DNA of 37,169 bases from Gemmataceae bacterium (lineage in GTDB: Bacteria > Planctomycetota > Planctomycetia > Gemmatales > Gemmataceae). The stretch covers positions 1 through 37,169 of the forward strand of contig JAHBXO010000050.1 in assembly GCA_019636445.1 (NCBI GenBank), given 5' to 3'. Shown here in pieces: positions 7,352 to 14,679 of this stretch. The stretch's first letter is position 1; each line of letters begins with the position of its first letter. A program made the translations under genes and the position numbers. A model generated the notes under the pieces. It had not been told where the DNA came from and made no database searches. It saw only the letters and a program-made list of their open reading frames with translations.

Positions 7352-7696
7352 TTACTTCTTGGCGGCGTCCAGGGTACCGCCGGCGACCGCGCCTTCCAGG
7401 CCGGCGAGCGTTCGGCTCGGTGCTTTCGTCACGACGCGGACGAGCTTCCACCGCTTGAGCTTCGAAAGCGGACGGCTTTCCACGATCTCCACCGTGTCGC
7501 CAAGGTGGGATTCGTTCGCTTCGTCATGCGCGTAGCAGACAGTCCGCTTCTTGATGAACTTCCCGTACTTCGGATGCTGGACGCGGCGCGCCACTTCGAC
7601 GCGGCGGGTCTTGTCGTTCTTGTCCCGCGTCACGACGCCCTGGAGCTTGCGGGGCCCCGGACCTTCGGCTGCGGTGTTCTCGGTGTTCTCGGCCAT
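7352..7696 (-). CDS. rpsQ: 30S ribosomal protein S17 (uS17)
   Basis: A small-subunit primary binding protein, 114 aa. The core RKLQGVVTRDKNDKTRRVEV and HPKYGKFIKKRTVCYAHDE, then GDTVEIVESRPLSKLKRWKLV, match the OB-fold S17. Extensions of about 15 residues at the N-terminus and 25 at the C-terminus make it longer than the usual 80-90 aa. It starts three bases after the rpmC stop, implying coupled translation. Confidence 0.97.
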   Translation of the reverse strand: MAENTENTAAEGPGPRKLQGVVTRDKNDKTRRVEVARRVQHPKYGKFIKKRTVCYAHDEANESHLGDTVEIVESRPLSKLKRWKLVRVVTKAPSRTLAGLEGAVAGGTLDAAKK

Positions 7697-7699
7697 CGG

Positions 7700-8071
7700 T
7701 TACTTCCCCTTCGCGGCGGGCATCTTCCGAGCCGCGGCGCGTTCCGCCTGGATTTTCGTGATCCGCTGGATCAAACGTTTCGGCTTGCGGCGGCCGACGA
7801 TCGGCTTGCCGGGGGCCGCTTCGCCCTTTTCCGCGAGCGCCGCCAGGGTCGCCAGCTCGGCGTCCGGCAGTTTCGCGAACGCCGCCAGCTCGCGCCGGCG
7901 CTGTTCCGTCTTGATCCGCGCGATGTCCTGCTTCGCCTTGCGGATCTCGCTGGGCGTCTCGAGACGGTCGGTCGCCGACTGGAAGCGCAGCTTGAACAAG
8001 TGCTTTTCCGTTTCGGCGAGCGAGAGCTTGAGCTGCTCGTCGTTCTCTTTTTTGAGGTCGGCCGGTTTCAT
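7700..8071 (-). CDS. rpmC: 50S ribosomal protein L29 (uL29) with C-terminal extension
   Basis: A protein at the polypeptide exit tunnel that contributes to the SRP and trigger factor docking site. The start at 8071 (MKPADLKKENDEQL) is chosen from the family N-terminus; a longer in-frame form from 8188 runs inside rplP and is rejected. The helical hairpin KHLFKLRFQSATDRLETPSEIRKAKQDIARIKTEQRRR fits L29. The family is usually 60-75 aa, but this one has 123, with about 55 extra Ala/Lys/Arg-rich residues that could reach over the exit site. Confidence 0.93.
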   Translation of the reverse strand: MKPADLKKENDEQLKLSLAETEKHLFKLRFQSATDRLETPSEIRKAKQDIARIKTEQRRRELAAFAKLPDAELATLAALAEKGEAAPGKPIVGRRKPKRLIQRITKIQAERAAARKMPAAKGK

Positions 8072-8090
8072 CGCGATATCCCAGTTCCGA

Positions 8091-8549
8091 TTAAATGTTC
8101 GGCCGTCGCGCCACGAAACGGCACTTGAACGGCATCTTGTAGGCGACGCGCGCCAGGCATTCCCGGGCCGCCTGCTCCGGCAAACCACCGACTTCGAACA
8201 GGATCTGCCCCGTTCGCACGACGGCCGCCCAGTACTCCGGCTCGCCCTTGCCCTTACCCATCCGCGTTTCGGCGGGGATCGAGGTCACGGACTTGTGCGG
8301 GAAGACGCGGATGTAATAGCGTCCTTCGCCCGACACGAAGCGAGTCACGGTCACGCGGCCCGACTCGATCGACTCGGCGGAAAGCCAACCGCTTTCGAGC
8401 GCCTGCAGACCGTAATCGCCGTAGGCCACGTAGTTGCCGCGGTGGGCGTTGCCCTTGATCGCGCCGTTGTACTTCTTCTGGGCCTGGTTACCCCTTGCGA
8501 CGGCGCGCTGGTTTTTTCTGAACTTGACCCGCTTGGGCATCAGTGGCAT
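8091..8549 (-). CDS. rplP: 50S ribosomal protein L16 (uL16)
   Basis: A large-subunit protein at the tRNA A/P sites needed for late assembly, 152 aa. MPLMPKRVKFRKNQR, the GYLQ-like YGLQALESGW stretch, RVFPHKSVT and the MGKGKGEPEYWAAVV motif are canonical. The start at 8549 is supported by a GGGGGAG seven bases upstream; an alternative ATG lies three codons in. It overlaps the end of rpsC by 62 bases, the longest overlap in this operon, so its ribosome-binding site lies within rpsC. Confidence 0.97.
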   Translation of the reverse strand: MPLMPKRVKFRKNQRAVARGNQAQKKYNGAIKGNAHRGNYVAYGDYGLQALESGWLSAESIESGRVTVTRFVSGEGRYYIRVFPHKSVTSIPAETRMGKGKGEPEYWAAVVRTGQILFEVGGLPEQAARECLARVAYKMPFKCRFVARRPNI

Positions 8550-9213
8550 CGTTGATCTCCCCCGTCAAAAAGTCGCCGTTGTTCACCCAGACCTTGATCC
8601 CGATGTTCCCCTGCGGCGTCACGGCCTCTGTGAACCCGTAGTCCACCTTGCACCGCAGCGTCGAGAGCGGGATACTGCCGTTCATGCCCTTTTCGCACCG
8701 GGCCATTTCCGCGCCGCCCAAGCGGCCGGACAGTTGAACCTTCACGCCCTTGGCACCGTTTTCCATCGCGCGGCCCAAGGCGTTCTTGATCGTGCGGCGG
8801 AAGCTCGACCGCTTTTCCAGCTGCTCCGCGATGTCGTGAGCAATCAGTTGAGGATCGATTTCCGGTCGAGTCACTTCAACCGTCTTGATCTCGATATGCC
8901 GGCGAACCAGCTTCTCGAGCGCCTTGGTCAGCTTGTCGATCTTTTCGCCCTTCTTGCCGATAATCGCGCCGACCTTGCTGCTGTACACGATGACCGTCAC
9001 GCGCTCCCGGGTCCGCTCGATGCGGATGTCCGAAATCATCGGCCGGGATTCCTTGCGATCGAGGCCCCGCTTGAGATACTTCGGAATGAACGTGCGGATG
9101 ATCTGGTCTTCGACCAAAAGTTCGGCGAAGTCCTGCTTGCCGGCATACCACGCGCTGCGCCAGGGCGTCATGATACCCACGCGGAAGCCGGTCGGTCGAA
9201 CTTTCTGACCCAT
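8488..9213 (-). CDS. rpsC: 30S ribosomal protein S3 (uS3)
   Basis: A small-subunit head protein lining the mRNA entry channel, 241 aa. MGQKVRPTGFRVGI, the KH-domain loop VGAIIGKKGEKIDKL near residues 81-95, and the C-terminal GVKVQLSGRLGGAEMARCE block are diagnostic. The Lys/Arg-rich tail (KKPARRRKG) overlaps the rplP start by 62 bases in another frame. Confidence 0.98.
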   Translation of the reverse strand: MGQKVRPTGFRVGIMTPWRSAWYAGKQDFAELLVEDQIIRTFIPKYLKRGLDRKESRPMISDIRIERTRERVTVIVYSSKVGAIIGKKGEKIDKLTKALEKLVRRHIEIKTVEVTRPEIDPQLIAHDIAEQLEKRSSFRRTIKNALGRAMENGAKGVKVQLSGRLGGAEMARCEKGMNGSIPLSTLRCKVDYGFTEAVTPQGNIGIKVWVNNGDFLTGEINDATDAQAGQVQKKPARRRKG

Positions 9214-9273
9214 CGTTCGGTCCTCAAATGCAAGGGAGCCGGCGTTCGGCCGGCCCCTTGCCGGTGTCTTGGA

Positions 9274-9696
9274 CTAGCCGTTGGCGGCAGGCGCCTCAGT
9301 CGGAACCGCTTGGCTGGCGGCGAGCTTGCGTGCCTCTTCCTGTTCCTGAATGGCCGCGATGGCTTCCACGTCCGTGACGGTCACGTGGATGTGCGCGAGC
9401 CGCTTCAGGATCGAAAAGGCCGTACCGCGGGCGCGAGGCTGGATCCGCTTGTACATTGGGCCATCGTCGATCCGGCAGACCGTGACGACGAGGTCGTCGA
9501 GGTGCCGGCAGCCCTTGTCTTCCGCGTTGCCGACGGCGCTCTTGATCACCGCTTCGATCAGCCGGGCACCGCGGTTGGGGCGGAAGCGGAGCTGCTCGAG
9601 TGCCTCGTCGACGTTCTTGCCGCGAACCAATTGGGCGAACGGCCGCATCTTTCGGGCGGTCACGTCGGCGAATCGGTGGGAAGCCGTGTAAATCAT
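9274..9696 (-). CDS. rplV: 50S ribosomal protein L22 (uL22)
   Basis: The large-subunit protein whose hairpin lines the exit tunnel, 140 aa. ARKMRPFAQLVRGKNVDEALEQLRF and the tunnel-loop region KRIQPRARGTAFSILKRLAHIHVTV identify it. A C-terminal tail of about 25 Ala/Glu-rich residues extends past the usual 110-115 aa. It lies between rpsS and rpsC as expected. Confidence 0.97.
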   Translation of the reverse strand: MIYTASHRFADVTARKMRPFAQLVRGKNVDEALEQLRFRPNRGARLIEAVIKSAVGNAEDKGCRHLDDLVVTVCRIDDGPMYKRIQPRARGTAFSILKRLAHIHVTVTDVEAIAAIQEQEEARKLAASQAVPTEAPAANG

Positions 9697-9722
9697 CGCT
9701 CGAAACCTTTCGCCTTTCGCCG

Positions 9723-10010
9723 TTACTTGCCGGCCGGGGCGGCTGCGGCTTTCGCCTTGCCGCCGCTGTGGCCTTTGAAGGTCCGCGTGGGCGAGAACTC
9801 ACCCAGCTTGTGACCGACCATTTCTTCGGTGATGTACACCTTGACGAATGCTTTGCCGTTGTGCACTTCGAACGTCGTACCGACGAAGTCGGGTACGATC
9901 GTGCAGTCCCGCGCCCAAGTCTTGATCGGCGCGCGGTTGTTGCCTTGGCGGGCAACTTTCGCGGCCAGTCGTTCGTCGACGTATGGACCTTTCTTGACCG
10001 ACCGGCTCAT
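9723..10010 (-). CDS. rpsS: 30S ribosomal protein S19 (uS19)
   Basis: A small-subunit head protein that contacts S13 and forms intersubunit bridges, 95 aa. MSRSVKKGPYVDERL, TWARDCTIVPDFVG and the VGHKLGEFSPTRTFKGHSG block are canonical. A 122-bp spacer separates it from rplB; it holds a short stem (10036-10041 with 10049-10054) and no gene. Confidence 0.97.
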   Translation of the reverse strand: MSRSVKKGPYVDERLAAKVARQGNNRAPIKTWARDCTIVPDFVGTTFEVHNGKAFVKVYITEEMVGHKLGEFSPTRTFKGHSGGKAKAAAAPAGK

Positions 10011-10132
10011 CCCACGTCCCTCGCTGCCGTAACCACCTTCGACTGCGCCGAAGGCGGACGGAATAACTTACGGTTCGCCTCGCCGCGCGGCCAGCGAATC
10101 CGCTGGGATTCCCGCGCGAAAACCGCGATTCA

Positions 10133-10999
10133 TCAACCGTTATGGGTCTGGAACGGACCCGCCGGACGACGACGCACGATCGCCTTGTTCGACGGCTTCC
10201 GCTTCTTCCGCGTCTTGCCGCCCTTGGCCATGATGCCCGACGGCGAACACGGATGGCGACCACCCTTCGAGCGACCTTCACCACCACCCATCGGATGGTC
10301 GACCGGGTTCTGGCTCGTGCCGCGGTTGTGGGGCTTGCGGCCCATCCACCGTTTACGACCGGCCTTGCCCAGGCTGATGTTCATATGGTCCGGGTTCGAT
10401 ACGCTGCCCAGAGTTGCCCGGCACTTGTCGCTCACGCGCCGTACTTCACCGCTGGGCATCGTGATCAGCGCCTGCCCCTTGTCCCGGTTCCCCAGAACGG
10501 CTGAGCAACCCGCAGAGCGGCAGATCTGGCCGCCCTTGCCCGGCGTCAGTTCGATATTGTGAATCGTCAGACCGAGCGGAATCTTGCTCAGCGGCATGCA
10601 GTTGCCGATCTTCGGCTCGGCCGTCTCGCCCGACATGACCTTATCGCCGGCCTTCAGGCCGTCCGGCGCGAGAATGTACGCCTTCGTCTTCACTTCGTCG
10701 GCGTATTCGATCAACGCGATGCGGGCCGAACGGCACGGGTCGTACTGGATCGACACGACCGTCGCTTCGACACCGTCCATCTTTCGCTTGAAATCGATGA
10801 TCCGGTAGCGCTGTTTGTGACCACCGCCCCGGAACCGTCGCGTGACGATCCCGTGGTGGTTGCGGCCGCCCTTCTTGGGCAGCGGCTTCAGCAGCGACTT
10901 CTCGGGATTATTGACGCGCGGTTCGGTGCACTCGGCGAAGTCCGAAACGGACCCGGCGCGCCGTCCGGCGGAAGTCGGCTTGTAGTATTTGATGCCCAT
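10133..10999 (-). CDS. rplB: 50S ribosomal protein L2 (uL2)
   Basis: A central large-subunit protein close to the peptidyl-transferase centre, 288 aa. KPTSAGRRAGSVSDF, GRNHHGIVTRRFRGGGHKQRY and the C-terminal NPVDHPMGGGEGRSKGG are diagnostic. The conserved Asp-His of the VDH motif is kept; the second histidine of the E. coli DHPHGG is Met here, as I recall from some other phyla. The leader spacer before it (11000-11113) carries an imperfect inverted repeat. Confidence 0.98.
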   Translation of the reverse strand: MGIKYYKPTSAGRRAGSVSDFAECTEPRVNNPEKSLLKPLPKKGGRNHHGIVTRRFRGGGHKQRYRIIDFKRKMDGVEATVVSIQYDPCRSARIALIEYADEVKTKAYILAPDGLKAGDKVMSGETAEPKIGNCMPLSKIPLGLTIHNIELTPGKGGQICRSAGCSAVLGNRDKGQALITMPSGEVRRVSDKCRATLGSVSNPDHMNISLGKAGRKRWMGRKPHNRGTSQNPVDHPMGGGEGRSKGGRHPCSPSGIMAKGGKTRKKRKPSNKAIVRRRPAGPFQTHNG

Positions 11000-11003
11000 G
11001 ATT

Positions 11004-11110
11004 CAGTGCCAGTGTCAGTGGTCAGTCGGAAACAACCTCATGTCCGCCGTCGGTATTCGAGTTGCCACGTGATTGGTTTCACTGACAACCGACACCGACA
11101 ACCGACACTG
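11004..11110. repeat. CAGTGGTCAGT-type imperfect inverted repeat, rplW-rplB spacer
   Basis: The 114-bp spacer consists largely of CAGTG/GTCAGT-like words near the rplB side (about 11004-11033) and their complements GACAACCGACACCGACAACC near the rplW side (about 11077-11110). It is lower in GC than the flanking genes and looks like an inserted repeat unit, not a leader. The arms align only with gaps. Confidence 0.55.
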
Positions 11111-11113
11111 CTC

Positions 11114-11476
11114 TTAGAAGAAGTCGATCTTGTCTTCTTCGTTGAGCGTGACGATCGCCTTCTTCCAGTCGGGCTGTTGGCCCATGCTGTTGCGGAATCG
11201 TGCGACCTTCCCCTTGCGGGTTTGGGTGCGGACGCGCTCGACGCGGACGTTGAACAGTTCCTTCACCGCCGCGGCGATCTGCACCTTCGTCGCGATCGGG
11301 TTCACCATGAACGTGTACGAGTTGTACCGCGTGCTCTGGTGGGTGCCCTTTTCCGTGACGAGCGGACGGAGGACGATCTGATAGGGCCGCAGTTCCACGC
11401 CCGGCGCGCCGTGTTCGGCGGGCTGGCGGTTCGCCAACTTGCGGACATATTTCTTCGGTCGGGGTCGCGATCGCAT
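11114..11476 (-). CDS. rplW: 50S ribosomal protein L23 (uL23)
   Basis: The exit-tunnel protein that docks trigger factor and SRP, 120 aa. The conserved core starts near residue 29 (LRPYQIVLRPLVTEKGTHQS), followed by YTFMVNPIATKVQIAAAVKELFNVRVERVRT. The first 28 residues are a basic extension (MRSRPRPKKYVRKLANRQ) not seen in the usual 95-100-aa protein. It follows rplD after 57 bases. Confidence 0.96.
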   Translation of the reverse strand: MRSRPRPKKYVRKLANRQPAEHGAPGVELRPYQIVLRPLVTEKGTHQSTRYNSYTFMVNPIATKVQIAAAVKELFNVRVERVRTQTRKGKVARFRNSMGQQPDWKKAIVTLNEEDKIDFF

Positions 11477-11533
11477 GTCAATTCTCCGCGCTCGGCTTGG
11501 CCTCAGGACGTATCGCCTCGCGGCTTTCCAGTG

Positions 11534-12262
11534 TTACTTTTTGGTGAGGGATTCCAGGGCGGCCTTCGTCAGCACGAGCCGCTTCTGCTTCAGCACGGTG
11601 TAGGCGTTGAACTCGGCCGTCGGCAGGACTTCCACGCCTTCGATGTTGCGGGCCGACTTGTAGACGTTCTGGTCGAGTTTCTCGGTGCCGATGAGGACCG
11701 TGGTGTCGAGCAGGGAAAGCGATTTTTCCTTGCCGTCCTTGGTCGTCTTGGTGCCGATCTTGATGGCCTTGAGAATCCCCGATGCGGCGCTCGTGTTCGG
11801 GGCGGCGAAGGCGAGTTCGTCGAGGATGACCGCTTCCTGGTCGGCGAGCTTGCTGAGAATCGCCATGCGAGTGGCGGCCTTCACGGCCTTCTTCGGCAGG
11901 TGGTATTCGTAGTCGCGGGGTTTGGGGCCTTTCGCCGTACCGCCGCCGCGCCGCTTGTTGGTGCGCTTCGTACCGGCGCGGGCGTTGCCGGTGCCCTTTT
12001 GGCGGAAGAGCTTCTTCGTGCTGCCCGCGACCTGCCCGCGGCGGAGCGTGCTGTGCGTACCGGCGCGTTGATTGGCCAGATACATCAGCACCACGTCGTG
12101 CAGCAACTGGCGGTTGATGGTACCGCCCTTGCTGAAGTCGTTCGGATCGACTTCGACCGCGCCGACTTCGGCACCGTCTTTATTGACGACCGGCACGCGG
12201 AGCTTGCCCGGCACCTCGTAAACGAGGGGGCGTTCGGCGGCGGTTTCGGCTTCCGTGGACAT
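11534..12262 (-). CDS. rplD: 50S ribosomal protein L4 (uL4)
   Basis: An early assembly protein whose loop lines the exit tunnel, 242 aa; in E. coli it autoregulates the S10 operon. The tunnel-loop block GSTKKLFRQKGTGNARAGTKRTNKRRGGG is diagnostic, and the globular part follows (HLPKKAVKAATRMAILSK). An N-terminal extension of about 25 residues is present. The gene directly upstream is rpsJ, 130 bp away; rplC, normally between them, is missing. Confidence 0.97.
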   Translation of the reverse strand: MSTEAETAAERPLVYEVPGKLRVPVVNKDGAEVGAVEVDPNDFSKGGTINRQLLHDVVLMYLANQRAGTHSTLRRGQVAGSTKKLFRQKGTGNARAGTKRTNKRRGGGTAKGPKPRDYEYHLPKKAVKAATRMAILSKLADQEAVILDELAFAAPNTSAASGILKAIKIGTKTTKDGKEKSLSLLDTTVLIGTEKLDQNVYKSARNIEGVEVLPTAEFNAYTVLKQKRLVLTKAALESLTKK

Positions 12263-12392
12263 GGCGTCCGACCCTTGCTCTGGCGGTTGATGAACCGACT
12301 AATTTCCCGGGACGCGAGCGGAGCCGCGCCAACGGGGAACCGATACGCATACGGCGGGGGAGACGGCGGCCGAAGCCGTCGTCGCGACGCTA

Positions 12393-12716
12393 TCAAATCA
12401 CGCGGATTTGGATGTCGACGCCCGGCGGCAGGCTCAAGCCCTTGTTCAGCGCTTCGATCGTCTTCTGCGTCGGTTGCAGGATGTCGATGAGGCGCTTGTG
12501 GGTACGGATCTCGAACTGTTCGCGCGATTTCCGGTCGATGTGTGGGCTGCGAAGCACGGTGTACCGTTCGACCCGCGTGGGCAGCGGAATCGGACCGTGC
12601 ACTTCGGCATTCGTCTGAATTGCCGTTTGCACGATTTCCGAAGCCGTCCGGTCGAGGACTTCGTGATCGTAACCTTCCATCCGGATGCGGATGCGTTCGC
12701 TCGCCGTGCCCGCCAT
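12393..12716 (-). CDS. rpsJ: 30S ribosomal protein S10 (uS10, NusE)
   Basis: A small-subunit head protein and transcription antitermination factor (NusE), 107 aa. ERIRIRMEGYDHEVLDRTASEIV and the loop GPIPLPTRVERYTVLRSPHIDRKSREQFEIRTHKRLIDI are canonical. It is the first gene of the operon, with a well-placed promoter at 12780-12807 and a leader of about 57 nt. The str genes (rpsL, rpsG, fusA, tuf) do not precede it in the window. After it come 130 bp with a small stem (12362-12367 with 12375-12380) but no rplC. Confidence 0.98.
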   Translation of the reverse strand: MAGTASERIRIRMEGYDHEVLDRTASEIVQTAIQTNAEVHGPIPLPTRVERYTVLRSPHIDRKSREQFEIRTHKRLIDILQPTQKTIEALNKGLSLPPGVDIQIRVI

Positions 12717-12752
12717 GCGGTCGTTCCCGTGATGCGTTGTTCGGTTCCCATG

Positions 12753-12768
12753 CCGGTGCGCACACCGG
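12753..12768 (-). promoter_or_regulatory. Leader hairpin upstream of rpsJ
   Basis: A perfect inverted repeat, CCGGTG-CGCA-CACCGG, lies in the predicted leader between the promoter and the rpsJ start. As RNA it is a 6-bp stem with a 4-nt loop. It could take part in leader control of the ribosomal operon, but it is short and may be chance. Confidence 0.35.
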
Positions 12769-12779
12769 GGGAAGAGAAG

Positions 12780-12807
12780 TTAATATGGCGCGGGAAAGCG
12801 GCGTCAA
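12780..12807 (-). promoter_or_regulatory. Sigma-70-type promoter of the ribosomal operon
   Basis: On the minus strand TTGACG (12807-12802) is followed after 16 bases by TATTAA (12785-12780), close to the housekeeping consensus and rare in this GC-rich background. It lies 64 bases upstream of the rpsJ start, in the divergent spacer with the glycosyltransferase gene. Confidence 0.7.
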
Positions 12808-12962
12808 GCGAACCGCTGCGATTTTCCGCGCGATTCGGCACAAAAGATGCGCGGACTGCGAAGCTTCGGTTTCCTCGCCGTTTGCCCGGTCTCCCCAGTC
12901 TCTGAACTCACCTGCATCTTCGATCGGAGTTCAACGCCGTCGTAAGTCGATGATTACTGGTC

Positions 12963-14327
12963 ATGGTGCGGACGCTTCCGAATTCCCGACTGAACCGTCT
13001 CGAACGTGCCGGCCTCGGCCTGCTGGTCGTCACGCTGGTCGCGTTCGGTGTCGTTGTCGAACTGCGCTCCGCCCTCCAGAAGCATCGCCGCACCGACTTC
13101 GGAGTCTACGCCCGCGCCGGCTGGGCTGCCCGAGAAGGCCTTGATCCCTATGCGATTGAAGACGATCGCGGCTGGCATTACTGCTACCCGCCCCCCTTCG
13201 CCGTCGCGATGATTCCGCTCGCCGATCCACCGACCGGTGCGCCGCGGGATTTCTGCCTGCCATTCGCCGTCGCGGTCGCGATCTGGTATCTCGTCGGCAT
13301 CGCGTGCACGGCCTTCGCCGTCGATCGTTTCGCCCGACTCGCGCTGCCGGACGAACCAGCGTTCAGTCGGCGCTGGTGGTACGCCCGTACCGGTCCGTTC
13401 CTCGTCGCGATCGGAGCCGTCGGCCACACGCTGGCACGCGGGCAGGTCAACTTGCTCGTCGTCGCCTGCGTCGCCGCCGCGTTCCGTGCCCTCGTCGAAC
13501 GGCGATCCTTCGCCGCCGGACTCTGGATCGGTGCGGCCGCCGCTCTCAAGGCCATCCCCGGCTTTCTCGTCCTCTACTTCCTCGCGAAGCGGGACGTGCG
13601 CGGCCTCGTCGGCGTCGCCGCCTCGCTGGCAATCGGCCTCGTCGTCGTCCCGACGATCGTCTGGGGACCCCGCGAAGCCGTCGAATTGAACTCGCGATTC
13701 CTGCACTCGGTCCTGCAACCCGGCGCGACGGGGACCGGGGATTCCACGCGAGGCCGGGAACTGACCAACGCGACCGCGACCGACAGCCAATCGTTTCAAG
13801 CCGCGATCCACAACTGGATGCACCCGATCGCGGCGACGCGACCCGCGGCCGCCGATCCGATTGCCCGGTCCGGACACTGGCTCCTCGGCGGACTCGTCAC
13901 GGCCGCGATCCTCCTCGCGATTCGCAGACTCCCATCCAATCCGGTCGACGACCTGATCCGGCTTGGCGCGCTCGGTGCCGTGATGCTGCACCTCTCCCCC
14001 GTCAGCCACATGCACTACTACGCGTACGCACTGCCGCTCGTCTGTGGCGTGTGGCTCAAGGGATTGCACCAGGCGCCGGGGCGCGTGTTTCCGAGCGGAT
14101 TGGTGTTCGCCGCACTCGCGACGTGGGGATTGTTGACGACCATCCCGTTGTTCGACACGCCGTGGGCCGCCTCGCTGCGGAGCCATGGTGCCGGGCTGGC
14201 GGCGACGTTCGTGCTGCTTCGCGTGGCACTCGCTCAACCGGTTCAGTCGAGAATTTCCGCGGGTTGGCCGTCGCGCTCTCCGCGCACCAGTGCGAGCGCG
14301 GCGGTGTTGATGAGGTCCGCGCCGTAA
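12963..14327 (+). CDS. GT87-type (DUF2029) membrane glycosyltransferase
   Basis: A 454-aa polytopic membrane protein resembling GT87 polyprenyl-phosphate-mannose-dependent mannosyltransferases. After the first membrane segment comes the signature acidic loop RTDFGVYARAGWAAREGLDPY (residues about 43-63), where the Asp is the expected catalytic residue. About nine or ten hydrophobic segments follow, including those around FLVAIGAVG, LLVVACVAAAF and LVGVAASLAIGLVVVPTIVWG. It is divergent from rpsJ. No good ribosome-binding site is seen before the ATG at 12963. Its last 28 codons overlap the opposite-strand gene at 14243-14593. It probably acts in surface glycan synthesis; the acceptor is unknown. 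Confidence 0.8.
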   Translation: MVRTLPNSRLNRLERAGLGLLVVTLVAFGVVVELRSALQKHRRTDFGVYARAGWAAREGLDPYAIEDDRGWHYCYPPPFAVAMIPLADPPTGAPRDFCLPFAVAVAIWYLVGIACTAFAVDRFARLALPDEPAFSRRWWYARTGPFLVAIGAVGHTLARGQVNLLVVACVAAAFRALVERRSFAAGLWIGAAAALKAIPGFLVLYFLAKRDVRGLVGVAASLAIGLVVVPTIVWGPREAVELNSRFLHSVLQPGATGTGDSTRGRELTNATATDSQSFQAAIHNWMHPIAATRPAAADPIARSGHWLLGGLVTAAILLAIRRLPSNPVDDLIRLGALGAVMLHLSPVSHMHYYAYALPLVCGVWLKGLHQAPGRVFPSGLVFAALATWGLLTTIPLFDTPWAASLRSHGAGLAATFVLLRVALAQPVQSRISAGWPSRSPRTSASAAVLMRSAP

Positions 14328-14593
14328 TCGAGGCCGCGCGCCGCGAGCGCTTCCAGGAACCGCTCGCATTCCGTCCGCCGCTCGGGCGTGGTGACATGCG
14401 TATCGAAGCGCAGATCGGTGCGGCCGTACCGCGCCGACGAACGGATCGCTTCCCAATACGCGGCGGCGGGTGCGAGCCAGGCGGGCGGGTTGGGGATTTT
14501 CTTCGCGGCGGCGACGGCTTCCGCGATCCAGTCGCGGAGCATCTCGGCCTTGCACCAGAATCCGGCCGAGCGATATTCCACAAAACACATCAT
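14243..14593 (-). CDS. Hypothetical protein, 116 aa
   Basis: I do not recognise the family. The start at 14593 (MMCFVEYRSAGFW) is chosen because the 43 codons before it in the open frame look non-coding and the ATG pair begins an ordered, Trp- and Arg-rich sequence. Visible features are a probable helix (AEMLRDWIAEAVAAAKKIPNPPAWL) and a conserved-looking RTDLRFDTHVTTPERRTECERFLEAL stretch. No signal or membrane segment is present. It overlaps the 3' end of the GT87-type gene tail to tail by 85 bp and follows the GT2 gene on its own strand, so it may belong to that operon. Confidence 0.6.
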   Translation of the reverse strand: MMCFVEYRSAGFWCKAEMLRDWIAEAVAAAKKIPNPPAWLAPAAAYWEAIRSSARYGRTDLRFDTHVTTPERRTECERFLEALAARGLDYGADLINTAALALVRGERDGQPAEILD

Positions 14594-14679
14594 GCGCGGG
14601 TCCGCCGACGAAGACCGATGGGACAAAGCGACGGGTGGAATTGTAAGGGAGGCCGAGCGGTGAATGTCGGGGAAAACGG

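Noticed and set aside
10133..10999. DHPMGGG instead of DHPHGGG in L2 as an active-site change
   Set aside because: The functionally noted histidine is the one in VDH, which is intact; Met at the second position is, as I recall, found in other phyla.
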